Assembly (NCBI GenBank): GCA_002478225.1
Contig: DLMV01000016.1
Coordinates: 1 to 14,989, forward strand
Origin: Deltaproteobacteria bacterium UBA7527
GTDB taxonomy: Bacteria; Desulfobacterota; Syntrophorhabdia; Syntrophorhabdales; Syntrophorhabdaceae
Length of the DNA stretch: 14,989 nucleotides
Direction: 5' to 3'
Shown piece after piece: positions 1 to 8,164 of the stretch (the first letter of the stretch is position 1; each line of letters starts with the position of its first letter). The notes beneath the pieces were generated by a model that did no database searches, was not told the origin of the DNA, and saw only the letters and a program-made list of their open reading frames with translations. The translations under genes and the position numbers were made by a program.

Positions 1-1485
1 GGGCATGTCGATCACGGCAAGACGCTTCTCCTCGATACGATACGACACACAAATGTCGCCGAGCGCGAGGCAGGGGGGATCACCCAGCACATCGGCGCCT
101 ATAAGGTTGATGTCGGGGGCAAGGAGATTGTCTTTGTGGACACGCCGGGCCACGAAGCCTTTACAGCCATGAGGGCCCGCGGCGCGTTGGTCACCGATAT
201 CGTGATCCTCGTTGTTGCCGCTGATGACGGAGTAATGCCGCAGACGATAGAGGCCATAAACCATGCAAAATCTGCGCAGGTCCCCATTATCGTGGCCGTC
301 AACAAGATCGACAAGCAGAATGCCAACGTTGAAAAGGTCATGAAGGAGCTTTCTGAATTGAACCTTGTCCCTGAAGAATGGGGAGGAACAACGTTATTTG
401 CGAAGATCTCCGCTAAGAAGAAGACAGGGATCCAGGAACTCCTCGAGCTCATTATTCTCCAGGCCGAAATGCTTGAGCTCAAAGCAAACCCTGACAAGCT
501 CGCGAGGGCTACGATCATAGAGTCTGAGCTCGACAAAGGCCATGGGCCCGTAGGAACCGTCATTATACAGGAAGGCACGCTGAAGATACAGGATCCTTTT
601 ATCTCGGGGATGACCTTCGGACGCGTGAGAGCGATGCTCGATGACAAGGGAAAGAGAATTCAAAAGGCCCCGCCTTCGACGCCGGTCCTTGTTGTCGGGT
701 TCCAGGACGTTCCGCACGGCGGGGATAGGTTTGTTGTCACCACGGAGGAGCGCTACGCCAGAGAACTTTCGAAGTTCAGACAGGAAAAGCTCCGCGAAAA
801 GGAGGCTGCAAAGAGCTCCAGAACAACCCTTGAAGAGCTGTACTCAAAAATTGGCGAGGCGGAGAAGGTAGTGCTTAATGTTATCGTCAAGGGCGATGTT
901 CGCGGTACCATCGATGCCATCGTTGAGTCGCTGAAGAAGCTCTCCAACGATATCGTCGAGGTCCAGATAACACACAGCGGTGTCGGCGCAATCACAGAGA
1001 CCGATATAAACCTTGCCATGGCATCGGGCTCTATCGTAATCGGGTTCAATGTGAAGCCTGTGGCAAAGGCCCAGGCCCTTGCGGAGCAGGAAAATATAGA
1101 GATCAGGACCTATACCATCATCTACGATATGATAGATGATATCAAAAAGGCCATGGAGGGCATGCTGGCGCCAAAGGTTGTGCAGGTCGGCATCGGGAAG
1201 GCAGAGATACGGAAGGTGTTTTCAGTCTCCAGGATAGGCTCTATCGGCGGCTGTTATGTTACCGAGGGCAAGGTAACAAGGAATGCCCTTGTAAAGCTCA
1301 TGAGAGCGAATGAGACGATCTTTACCGGCAAGCTCGCCTCTTTGAAGCGGTTCAAAGACGATGCCAAAGAAGTGATGTCAGGTTATGAATGCGGAATGTC
1401 GCTGGACGGTTTTAATGATCTAAAGGAAGGGGACCTCCTGGAGTTTTACGTTGAAGAGCAGGAAAAGCAGACCCTTGATGGTTGA
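1..1485 (+). CDS. infB: Translation initiation factor IF-2, 3' part (N-terminus outside window)
   Basis: IF-2 is the GTPase that places initiator fMet-tRNA on the 30S subunit and promotes 50S joining. The window opens inside the gene, exactly at the P-loop: the first eight codons read GHVDHGKT (G1). The other GTPase motifs follow in order: a GGITQHIGAY switch region at visible residues 25-34, DTPGH (G3) at 47-51, NKID (G4) at 101-104 and SAK (G5) at 137-139. Domains II, III and the C-terminal fMet-tRNA-binding domain fill the rest of the 494 visible residues, ending at TGA 1483-1485. The missing N-terminal part is the variable linker region of the family, so nothing can be said about the start. 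Only 2 bp separate it from the ylxP ATG. Identification is secure. Confidence 0.98.
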   Translation, partial: GHVDHGKTLLLDTIRHTNVAEREAGGITQHIGAYKVDVGGKEIVFVDTPGHEAFTAMRARGALVTDIVILVVAADDGVMPQTIEAINHAKSAQVPIIVAVNKIDKQNANVEKVMKELSELNLVPEEWGGTTLFAKISAKKKTGIQELLELIILQAEMLELKANPDKLARATIIESELDKGHGPVGTVIIQEGTLKIQDPFISGMTFGRVRAMLDDKGKRIQKAPPSTPVLVVGFQDVPHGGDRFVVTTEERYARELSKFRQEKLREKEAAKSSRTTLEELYSKIGEAEKVVLNVIVKGDVRGTIDAIVESLKKLSNDIVEVQITHSGVGAITETDINLAMASGSIVIGFNVKPVAKAQALAEQENIEIRTYTIIYDMIDDIKKAMEGMLAPKVVQVGIGKAEIRKVFSVSRIGSIGGCYVTEGKVTRNALVKLMRANETIFTGKLASLKRFKDDAKEVMSGYECGMSLDGFNDLKEGDLLEFYVEEQEKQTLDG

Positions 1486-1487
1486 AT

Positions 1488-1787
1488 ATGGTTGTTGGTA
1501 TTTCATGCATAGAGATTTTTTTTCCTGAAAGTCACTCCCTGAAAGACAAACGGCAGATGATTAAAAAGATCGTGGAGAAAACGAAGACCAAGTTCAACAT
1601 ATCGATAATTGAGGTAAAGCAGACAAACCTCTGGCAGAGAGCAAGCATTGGCTTCGCGTTAATGGGCATAAACAGGGATCGCGTTAGTTCTGCGATCGAA
1701 AACGTACACAGGTACATAGAAGCTCTCTATCTGGGAGACATTATAAATACCTGGACAGAGATAATCGTGATGGGCAATGAGATATAG
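1488..1787 (+). CDS. ylxP: DUF503 family protein, YlxP-like
   Basis: This small 99-residue protein belongs to the DUF503/YlxP family. Homologues sit between infB and rbfA in many bacteria, including Bacillus subtilis ylxP, and are presumed to act in ribosome or RNA metabolism, but the molecular role is not settled. The family signature is visible: SLKDKRQMIKKI near residues 17-28, KFNISIIEV near 34-42, then WQRASIG. I chose ATG 1488 because it gives the usual MVVG start of the family. A TTG two codons upstream at 1482 would overlap infB by 4 bp and cannot be excluded. No strong ribosome binding site is present, so translation is probably coupled to infB. The 3' end overlaps rbfA by 11 bp. Confidence 0.88.
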   Translation: MVVGISCIEIFFPESHSLKDKRQMIKKIVEKTKTKFNISIIEVKQTNLWQRASIGFALMGINRDRVSSAIENVHRYIEALYLGDIINTWTEIIVMGNEI

Positions 1788-2127
1788 ACGGCTCAGGATC
1801 CAGGACCTGCTCCGTGAGGAGATATCGCTGATCATTCAGCGGGACCTTCGGGACCCCGGTGTGGGTTTTGTTACGATACTTGATGTAAAGGTGAGCGAAG
1901 ATCTGAAGATCGCGAAGGTGATGTGTTCTATTTATGGCACGGATGAAGAGAAAAAAAAGACGCTCCAGGCGTTGAAACGGTCCAGGGGATATGTAAAATT
2001 TCTTCTGGGGCAGCGGGTCAAACTGAAATATATCCCCGATATCAACTTTTTCCTTGACGACGTGTATGAAAAGGCGCTGAGAATCGAGGAGATCCTGAAA
2101 AGGGAAGCCAATGTTCGCAAAGATTAG
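1777..2127 (+). CDS. rbfA: 30S ribosome-binding factor RbfA
   Basis: RbfA is a single-domain KH-type protein that binds the immature 30S subunit near the 16S rRNA 5' region and helps late maturation. The 116-residue length is normal. Family features are visible: an N-terminal helix with LLREEISLIIQRDLRDPGVGFVTI, then VKVSEDLKIAKVMCSIYG, an RGYVKFLLGQRVKLKYIPDINFFLDD segment split over residues 70-95, and a C-terminal helix. The start ATG 1777 lies inside ylxP and the stop lies inside nrnA (17-bp overlap), so it is almost certainly cotranscribed with both. Its place right after infB and ylxP is the classic position. Confidence 0.95.
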   Translation: MRYRRLRIQDLLREEISLIIQRDLRDPGVGFVTILDVKVSEDLKIAKVMCSIYGTDEEKKKTLQALKRSRGYVKFLLGQRVKLKYIPDINFFLDDVYEKALRIEEILKREANVRKD

Positions 2128-3055
2128 AAAGATCATCAACAACGGGCAGGATTTTTTTGTAACAACACATATTGACCCTGACGGCGACGCGATAGGATCG
2201 GTCTTCTCCATGTACTGGGCTTTGAGATCGCTGGGAAAGAACGTGACGGTATATCTTAAGGATCATGTCCCTTACCGGTACGAGTTCCTTCCAGGGCCCG
2301 GGCAGATAAGCCATGTGATCCCTGAAAGGGCCTATGACGCTGCTTTTGTCCTTGATTGCGGGGACATTTACCGCATCGGAGACGGATATGAGAATTTAAG
2401 AAAGACAGAAATGATCATAAGCATCGACCACCATAACACCAATGAAGGCTTCGGCAGGATCAATGTTCTTGATACCGGCGCTTCTTCGACCGGAGAGATC
2501 CTGTACGGGCTCTACAAATATCTCGGCATCTCTCTTTCATATGAGATCGCGGTCAATATATACACCGCGATAGCAACGGATACAGGTTCTTTCAGATATG
2601 AGAACACCAACTCAAAGGCCTTTCTCATATGCGAAGAGATGGTGCGGCTGGGGGTGGAACCGGCACGGGTGTCGAGGATGGTGAACGGGAATCATCCCAA
2701 GGAAAGGTTCCTTCTGCTTGGACAGGTCCTCAGCACGCTGCGCACCTTTGATGAGGGCAGGGTGGCCATTGCCTATGTGACTGAAGAGATGTTCGAGAAT
2801 ACCCGATCAACAAGGGAATACAGCGATGGCTTTGCGGAGCTGATAAGGGAGGTCAGGGGCGTTGAGGTGGCGATACTGCTAAGGCAGGTCGACGACAGGC
2901 GGTACAAGGTAAGCATGAGGTCTAAAGGGACTGTCGACGTTGCAGATGTCTGCGGTCTTTTTGGCGGCGGAGGACATAAAAACGCCGCCGGTTGCCACAT
3001 AGACGGGAGCCTCGCCGAGGTTGAAGCAAAGCTCTTAGAGGCGATGAAGAGATGA
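2111..3055 (+). CDS. nrnA: DHH/DHHA1 phosphoesterase, NrnA-like oligoribonuclease / pAp phosphatase
   Basis: NrnA-type enzymes degrade RNA fragments of a few nucleotides and dephosphorylate pAp, using two divalent metals, usually Mn. In this 314-residue protein the metal-binding motifs of the DHH superfamily are complete: HIDPDGDAIGS with H20, D24 and D26; D82 in LDCGD; and D106-H107-H108 in SIDHHNT. The C-terminal DHHA1 substrate-binding motif GGGGHKNAAGC is at about 285-295. ATG 2111 follows a purine-rich GGGA at suitable distance and overlaps the end of rbfA. Placement after infB-rbfA and before truB is common. The larger protein at 9191-11830 carries a second DHH domain, but its fusion partners show a different role. 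Whether nanoRNase or pAp phosphatase activity dominates cannot be told from sequence. Confidence 0.92.
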   Translation: MFAKIRKIINNGQDFFVTTHIDPDGDAIGSVFSMYWALRSLGKNVTVYLKDHVPYRYEFLPGPGQISHVIPERAYDAAFVLDCGDIYRIGDGYENLRKTEMIISIDHHNTNEGFGRINVLDTGASSTGEILYGLYKYLGISLSYEIAVNIYTAIATDTGSFRYENTNSKAFLICEEMVRLGVEPARVSRMVNGNHPKERFLLLGQVLSTLRTFDEGRVAIAYVTEEMFENTRSTREYSDGFAELIREVRGVEVAILLRQVDDRRYKVSMRSKGTVDVADVCGLFGGGGHKNAAGCHIDGSLAEVEAKLLEAMKR

Positions 3056-3067
3056 AGAAGGGAAATA

Positions 3068-3190
3068 CTAAATCCGAATATCGAAGCACTAAACAAATTC
3101 AAATTTTCCAATGTTCAAAATTCAAAACGTTTAGGACATTCGATATTCGAATTTCGATATTGTTTAGAGTTTCGTGCTTCGAATTTCGCG
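3068..3190. repeat. AT-rich palindromic stutter repeat, family A copy 1
   Basis: This element fills most of the 152-bp gap between nrnA and truB. It is an imperfect palindrome: TCGAAGCAC at 3081-3089 pairs with GTGCTTCGA at 3174-3182, and CTAAACAA at 3089-3096 pairs with TTGTTTAG at 3160-3167. The arms are made of stuttered words such as TTCAAA, TTCGAA and CGATATT. Its first 18 bases (3068-3085) and the block 3089-3104 recur identically and at the same spacing in the copy at 9039-9165. The spacing to the shared GATATTGTTTAG block differs by 7 bp between copies. There is no transposase and no clear target duplication. Confidence 0.85.
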
Positions 3191-3207
3191 CTTGAGGTCA
3201 ATATAGG

Positions 3208-4092
3208 ATGAACGGTTTTTTGATCATTGACAAAAAGGCAGGCATGTCCTCTTATGATGTTATTAGAAGGTTGAAGAAGCTGGACCGCTTCAAGAAGATC
3301 GGCTACATCGGGACGCTCGACAGAAATGCAACAGGAATACTGCCTGTGGCCCTCAATGAGGGGGTAAAGCTGATCCCGTTCCTGGAGAATGTGGAAAAGG
3401 CATACAGGGCAAGCTTTCTGCTTGGTGTTGCAACGGACACGTTCGATATTGAAGGCAAGGTGATAGCAAAGACCGATGCAAAGGAATATGAAAAGGAAAT
3501 GCTTGCAAATGTTCTAACCGGATTTCAGGGCAAGATCGTGCAGCGGATCCCCGTATATTCATCAAAAAAGGTGAACAGAAAGCCTCTCTATAAATGGGCA
3601 CGGCAGGGGGTTGACGTCTTGCCGCCGGAGAAGGAGGTTGAGATCTTCGCCATTGAGCTTCTTGAATACCGGCACCCGTACGTTGAGATCGAGGTGACAT
3701 GCTCAAAGGGTACGTACATCAGGGCGCTTGCGAATGATTTCGGGGCAAAACTTGGCTGTGGGGCAACATTATATTCCCTCAAAAGGACAAGGCATGGTGA
3801 ATTTACTGAGAACATGGGTGTGGATATTGACCATTTCAAATTTCCTCAGGACTTGGTAAACTATTTATTATCATTAGAAAATGTTTTACAATCTTTACGT
3901 GGAATAGTTGTGGAGATGGTCCTTGAGAGGTTTTTAAAGAACGGCATGCCCATTCCTCTTATGGGCAGCTCAAAAGAATGGAAGAACGGCGAATTGGCGA
4001 GGCTTGTGAACAAGCAGGGGGTTCTCATAGGGATAGGCGAGGCGGATCTGGCTTCGAGGACCATTAAGATCAAAAGGTTAATAAACAATTAA
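3208..4092 (+). CDS. truB: tRNA pseudouridine(55) synthase TruB, divergent catalytic loop
   Basis: TruB makes pseudouridine 55 in the T-loop of tRNAs. The 294-residue length fits the family. Catalytic Asp38 lies in GTLDRNATGILP. Tyr66 in KAYRASFLLG and Arg172 in CSKGTYIRALANDFG match E. coli D48, Y76 and R181, with the D-to-Y spacing identical (28). Downstream, YSSKKV and a YKWAR helix match the family, and the C-terminus holds a PUA-like segment. Oddities: the usual GHTGTLDP loop reads GYIGTLDR, so the conserved His becomes Tyr33 and the Pro after the catalytic Asp becomes Arg39. The ATG at 3208 has GAGG 10 bp upstream, just past repeat A. ribF, often next to truB, is absent; rpsO begins 10 bp later. 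Confidence 0.93.
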   Translation: MNGFLIIDKKAGMSSYDVIRRLKKLDRFKKIGYIGTLDRNATGILPVALNEGVKLIPFLENVEKAYRASFLLGVATDTFDIEGKVIAKTDAKEYEKEMLANVLTGFQGKIVQRIPVYSSKKVNRKPLYKWARQGVDVLPPEKEVEIFAIELLEYRHPYVEIEVTCSKGTYIRALANDFGAKLGCGATLYSLKRTRHGEFTENMGVDIDHFKFPQDLVNYLLSLENVLQSLRGIVVEMVLERFLKNGMPIPLMGSSKEWKNGELARLVNKQGVLIGIGEADLASRTIKIKRLINN

Positions 4093-4097
4093 GGAGG
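4092..4097 (+). promoter_or_regulatory. Strong ribosome binding site of rpsO
   Basis: A perfect AGGAGG core overlaps the last base of the truB stop codon and lies 5 bp before the rpsO ATG at 4103. It is the strongest Shine-Dalgarno match in the window, which fits the high output expected of a ribosomal protein gene. Confidence 0.85.
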
Positions 4098-4102
4098 AGT
4101 AC

Positions 4103-4372
4103 ATGGCACTTACTACGACAAAGAAAAAGGAGATCATCGAGGGCTTCAAGACCCACGAAAAAGACACAGGGTCTCCTGAGGTACAGATTGCCCTTATTAC
4201 CGAGAGGATAAGATCTCTGACTGAACATTTTAAGAAGTTCTCCAAGGATCATAATTCGAGAAGAGGATTGCTGGTGCTCGTTGGGAGCAGAAGAAGACTT
4301 CTCAATTACCTGCGGGAAAAGAACGTTGAGAGATACAAGAAGGTTATTGAGAAGCTTGGTTTAAGAAAATAA
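4103..4372 (+). CDS. rpsO: 30S ribosomal protein S15
   Basis: S15 is a primary binding protein of the 16S rRNA central domain and takes part in the B4 bridge to 23S rRNA. The 89-residue length is exactly typical. Family blocks are present: HEKDTGSPEVQIALITERI at about 18-36, LTEHFKKFSKDHNSRRGLL at about 39-57, and LVGSRRRLLNYLREKN near 58-73. The gene lies 10 bp after truB and 18 bp before pnp, the common truB-rpsO-pnp arrangement. In E. coli the rpsO-pnp gap carries an RNase III-processed hairpin that controls pnp; here 18 bp is too short for one, so such a control would have to lie elsewhere. Confidence 0.99.
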   Translation: MALTTTKKKEIIEGFKTHEKDTGSPEVQIALITERIRSLTEHFKKFSKDHNSRRGLLVLVGSRRRLLNYLREKNVERYKKVIEKLGLRK

Positions 4373-4390
4373 AAAAGGTCAGGTAAAAAA

Positions 4391-6502
4391 ATGGAAGAGA
4401 CGATAACAATTAATTGTGCAGGAAGACCGCTTACAATAAGCACAGGAGATCTTGCGAAACAGGCGGACGGCAGCGTCCTTGTCCGGTACGGCGATACCGT
4501 TGTGCTCGTGACCGCCGTTGTCGAAAAGAATGAAACAGAGAAGGATTTTCTGCCTCTCACGGTGAACTATCAGGAGATGTCCTATGCAGCCGGAAAGTTT
4601 CCCGGAGGGTTTTTTAAGAGAGAGGGAAGACCGTCGGACAGGGAGATATTAACGTCCCGATTGATAGACAGGCCGTTAAGACCCTTGTTCCCGAAAGGGT
4701 TCAAGCATGAATCCCAGATCATTGCAACGGTCCTGTCTGCTGATCCGGAGAATGATCCGGCTATCCTGGGGATCATAGGCGCCTCATGCGCCCTCACCAT
4801 TTCGGAGATCCCCTTTGACGGCCCGTTTGCAGGCGTCAAGATAGGGAGGAAAGACGGCCAGTTTATCATTAATCCCACGACAAGCGAGATGGGAGAGAGC
4901 GATCTCGACATAGTTGTGACAGGTACAAGAGACGCCATTCTCATGGTGGAGGGAGCGGCGAAGTTCATCAGCGGGAGCGACCTCATAGAAGCGATACATT
5001 TCGGCCACCAGAGCCTCATACCGATCATCGAGATGCAGGAAAGGATGCAGGACAAGGTTGGCAGGGTAAAGTGGCAGGTAAATGCAGACCAGGATATTAG
5101 CGTACGCAAAGAAGAGATACGAAAATCAATCGAGAAAGACCTCATGGAAGCGTTTTCTTTACAGGGTAAGAGGAACAGAGGTGACAGGCAGAACGTCATA
5201 CTTGGAGAGCTTGTAAAGCGCTATGGGGATCTGGATCCCAATGTGGTATATAAGATTTTTGATGAAATCACGCGGGACATCTTAAGAGAACAGCTTTTCT
5301 CAACAGATAGAAGGATTGACGGAAGAACTGCGGATGCAATCCGCAACATCACCTGCAGGGTAGGGGTATTGCCGAGGACGCACGGTTCGGCGATTTTTAC
5401 AAGAGGAGAGACGCAGGCTCTTGCTATTACCACCTTTGGTACCTCTGATGATGAGCAGAAGGTGGAATCTCTTCTTGAGGGCGAAACCTTCAAGACCTTT
5501 ATGCTCCATTATAATTTCACACCTTTTTCAGTTGGCGAGGTAGCTATGCTCCGCGGGCCCACAAGGCGCGAGATAGGCCACGGCAACCTTGCCGAGCGCG
5601 CCCTCTCGCCGATCCTGCCGTCGAAGGAAGAATTCCCTTATACGATCCGCATCGTTTCCGAGATACTCGAATCCAACGGATCTTCTTCGATGGCAACGGT
5701 CTGCAGCGGTTGTTTGTCATTGATGGATGCGGGGGTGCCCATCAAAGAGCCTGTCGCCGGAATAGCCATGGGTCTTGTGAAAGATGGCGAGAGAGAGATC
5801 ATCCTGTCCGACATCCTCGGCGACGAAGACCATCTGGGAGATATGGATTTCAAGATCGCCGGAACGCGTGAAGGGATTACGGCTGTGCAGATGGATATCA
5901 AAATCAAGGGAATTACCAAGGAGACCATGTCAAGGGCTGTTGTACAGGGACAGCAGGGCATAGCCACGATACTCGACATCATGAGCTCAACCCTCGCGCA
6001 ACCAAGGGAGAACCTGTCGCCCTATGCTCCGAGGATCTATACTTTCAAGATAAAAACGGACAAGATACGCGATGTAATTGGTCCGGGCGGCAAGATTATC
6101 AGGGGCATTATAGAACAGACAGGCGTAAAGATAGACATAGAAGACTCAGGCGTCGTCAAGATAGCCTCTATTGATGAAAAGTCAGCAAATGCCGCGATCG
6201 AGATCATCAAAGGCCTGACCAGGGATATAGAGCCGGGCACAATCTATCTCGGCAAGGTGAAGAGGGTCCTCGATGCAGGCGCTATCGTAGAATTGATGCC
6301 GAACGTTGATGGATTTGTCCATGTAAGCCAGCTTGCCGAAGGTTTTGTAAAAAAGGCCTCCGATGTTGCAAAGGAGGGCGACGAAATGCTCGTGAAGGTC
6401 ATTGATGTCGAAGAGAACGGCAGGATAAAACTCTCACGCAAGGCTGTTCTAAAAGAGCAGAAGGCAAAGCAGGAAGATGTACAGAAAAACAGTTCTCGAT
6501 AA
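4391..6502 (+). CDS. pnp: Polynucleotide phosphorylase (PNPase)
   Basis: PNPase is a trimeric 3'-to-5' exoribonuclease that uses phosphate and releases nucleoside diphosphates; it is a core part of mRNA decay. The 703-residue protein has the full domain order: first RNase PH domain with the FFKREGRPSDREILTSRLID block (about 74-93), a helical linker, second RNase PH domain with GPTRREIGHGNLAERAL and the catalytic LGDEDHLGDMDF (D480 and D486, equivalent to E. coli D486 and D492), a KH domain with GPGGK at 564-568, and an S1 domain from about 616 to 690. The tail after S1 is short and lysine-rich. Translation starts at ATG 4391 after an AGGT purine stretch. The last 26 bp overlap the following peptidase gene in another frame. 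Confidence 0.99.
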   Translation: MEETITINCAGRPLTISTGDLAKQADGSVLVRYGDTVVLVTAVVEKNETEKDFLPLTVNYQEMSYAAGKFPGGFFKREGRPSDREILTSRLIDRPLRPLFPKGFKHESQIIATVLSADPENDPAILGIIGASCALTISEIPFDGPFAGVKIGRKDGQFIINPTTSEMGESDLDIVVTGTRDAILMVEGAAKFISGSDLIEAIHFGHQSLIPIIEMQERMQDKVGRVKWQVNADQDISVRKEEIRKSIEKDLMEAFSLQGKRNRGDRQNVILGELVKRYGDLDPNVVYKIFDEITRDILREQLFSTDRRIDGRTADAIRNITCRVGVLPRTHGSAIFTRGETQALAITTFGTSDDEQKVESLLEGETFKTFMLHYNFTPFSVGEVAMLRGPTRREIGHGNLAERALSPILPSKEEFPYTIRIVSEILESNGSSSMATVCSGCLSLMDAGVPIKEPVAGIAMGLVKDGEREIILSDILGDEDHLGDMDFKIAGTREGITAVQMDIKIKGITKETMSRAVVQGQQGIATILDIMSSTLAQPRENLSPYAPRIYTFKIKTDKIRDVIGPGGKIIRGIIEQTGVKIDIEDSGVVKIASIDEKSANAAIEIIKGLTRDIEPGTIYLGKVKRVLDAGAIVELMPNVDGFVHVSQLAEGFVKKASDVAKEGDEMLVKVIDVEENGRIKLSRKAVLKEQKAKQEDVQKNSSR

Positions 6503-7736
6503 CGGCATAACCGTTGTTACTGAGTCCATCCCATACTTTTCAACGGTTTCGCTGGGGATCTGGTGGAAAACAGGCAGCAGATACGAGCAGCGAAATAATA
6601 ACGGCGTCTCACATTTTATTGAGCATATGCTTTTCAAGGGGACATCGGAACGGACTGCCTATGATATTGCGCGGGAGATCGATGCCATAGGAGGCACAAT
6701 AAATGCCTTTACCGGGAAGGAATATACCTGCGTCTATGCACGGGTCTTAAAGAAAGACATGGATACGGCCCTCGATATCATTGCGGACATGTGCAGGAAT
6801 TCCCTTTTCGACGGCAGCGATATCGAACGGGAGAAGTACGTCATCACGCAGGAGATCAAGATGATCGAGGATAATCCTGAAGAGTATATCTACGACATGT
6901 TCAACGCCTCATATTTTAAGGATCACTCGCTCGGTATGCCGATCCTTGGCTCCCAGCAGAACGTAGAAGGTTTTTCGAGAGAACAGCTAAAAGAATATTT
7001 TACAAATTACTATTCCCCGAAGAATGCCATCATTACTATAACCGGCAGGATCAAGCATGAGGATGCCGTAACGAGGGTGAGCAGATTCTTTTCCGACCTT
7101 CGGGGAGCAGGCGCAGAAGGCCCCTCGATTATCAGCCCTGAACCGTATAACGCATTTAATATCTACGAAAAAGAACTGGAGCATGTCTATCTATGTATAG
7201 GAACGAGAGGGGCGAGCCAGGTTGATAAAAAGAGGTACTGCCTTTATGTGCTCAATGCCATCATGGGCGGGAGCATGAGCTCCCATCTATTCCAGGAGAT
7301 ACGGGAAAAGAGAGGGCTTGTTTACAATATCTACTCTTATGTGAACTGCTATCATGATACAGGCACTTTCGGCATATCCACCTCGACCTCAAAGGAATCG
7401 GTCGCAGAGGTGCTGCAGTTGATTCAAGATGAGATCGCCAGGATACGAAACGAAGGCATTACTGATGCCGAACTCGCATTTTCCAAAGAGCACATCAAGG
7501 GCAACCTTTTTATCTCCCTTGAGAGTTCCGAAACAAGAATGGGCAGGCTGGCAAAGAACGAGATATACTTTGGAGATTATATACCGCTCAAAGAGACGCT
7601 CCACGAGATTGACAGCATCCAGAAAAAGGACGTGGATGCGATCGCGAAGTTCCTCTTTGGACGTCCCGAGGGCATATCGCTCACAGTGCTCGGCAATGTC
7701 GCCGGTGACAAACTGGAGAAATTGTGGAGAAGTTAG
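6477..7736 (+). CDS. M16 family zinc metallopeptidase (pitrilysin/processing-peptidase type)
   Basis: This 419-residue protein is a single-chain M16B-type peptidase related to the beta subunit of mitochondrial processing peptidase. The inverted zinc motif HFIEH is at 46-50 (H46, catalytic E49, H50), with the distal zinc ligand E126 in the VITQEIKMIEDNPEE segment. The second, non-catalytic half carries the EKRGLVYNIYSY block near residue 280. No signal peptide is evident, so it is probably cytoplasmic. The natural substrate is unknown; the family degrades peptides. It starts inside pnp (26-bp overlap) and ends 13 bp inside dut, so all three should be translated from one message. A pnp-M16-dut order occurs in several bacterial groups, which suggests a conserved unit, but I know of no demonstrated functional link. 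Confidence 0.93.
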   Translation: MYRKTVLDNGITVVTESIPYFSTVSLGIWWKTGSRYEQRNNNGVSHFIEHMLFKGTSERTAYDIAREIDAIGGTINAFTGKEYTCVYARVLKKDMDTALDIIADMCRNSLFDGSDIEREKYVITQEIKMIEDNPEEYIYDMFNASYFKDHSLGMPILGSQQNVEGFSREQLKEYFTNYYSPKNAIITITGRIKHEDAVTRVSRFFSDLRGAGAEGPSIISPEPYNAFNIYEKELEHVYLCIGTRGASQVDKKRYCLYVLNAIMGGSMSSHLFQEIREKRGLVYNIYSYVNCYHDTGTFGISTSTSKESVAEVLQLIQDEIARIRNEGITDAELAFSKEHIKGNLFISLESSETRMGRLAKNEIYFGDYIPLKETLHEIDSIQKKDVDAIAKFLFGRPEGISLTVLGNVAGDKLEKLWRS

Positions 7737-8164
7737 AGGTCTTTGTCTCTAAAAAAGATGGGGCGCTTCTGCCGCAGTATGCCACGAGCGCTTCATCCGG
7801 GCTCGATCTCTGCGCATTCCTGCAAGAAGCCCTTATCATAAATCCACTTGAAAGGGTCCTGGTTCCAACGGGGATCTTTATAAGCATCCCGAAGGGATTC
7901 GAGGCTGAGATAAGACCGAGAAGCGGCGTCGCATATAAGAACGGCGTGACCGTACTCAATACGCCAGGCACTATCGATGCTGATTATAGGGGTGAGATCA
8001 AAGTGATCCTTATTAATCTTGGGACTGAACCGTTTGTGATCCGGAACGGCGACAGGATTGCCCAGATGGTCTTTCGATCCGTGGCGCAGGTCGACTGGAA
8101 ACTGGTCGATGCTTTGCCTGAAACGGAAAGGGGTGAGGGCGGATTCGGGTCAACGGGAATATGA
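7724..8164 (+). CDS. dut: dUTP diphosphatase (trimeric dUTPase)
   Basis: dUTPase hydrolyses dUTP to dUMP and pyrophosphate, keeping uracil out of DNA and feeding dTMP synthesis. All five motifs of the trimeric family are intact in 146 residues: motif I TSASSGLDLCAF (21-32), II PRSG (65-68), III NTPGTIDADYRGEIKV (79-94, with likely catalytic D85 and base-stacking Y88), IV DRIAQMVF (110-117) and the C-terminal arm V RGEGGFGST (136-144). The start is a GTG at 7724 with GGAG 5 bp upstream, inside the end of the M16 gene. The stop overlaps the xerD start as ATGA, so translation is probably coupled. Confidence 0.98.
   Translation: MEKLEVFVSKKDGALLPQYATSASSGLDLCAFLQEALIINPLERVLVPTGIFISIPKGFEAEIRPRSGVAYKNGVTVLNTPGTIDADYRGEIKVILINLGTEPFVIRNGDRIAQMVFRSVAQVDWKLVDALPETERGEGGFGSTGI

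Noticed and set aside
1482..1487. TTG 1482 as start of ylxP
   Set aside because: It adds only two residues; ATG 1488 gives the family's usual MVVG N-terminus, though the TTG cannot be fully excluded.
3056..3207. CRISPR array or riboswitch in the nrnA-truB gap
   Set aside because: There are no regular repeat-spacer units, and the same element occurs in an unrelated gap at 9039-9165, so a gene-specific riboswitch is unlikely.
4373..4390. RNase III-type control hairpin between rpsO and pnp
   Set aside because: The gap is only 18 bp and purine-rich; no stem can form within it.
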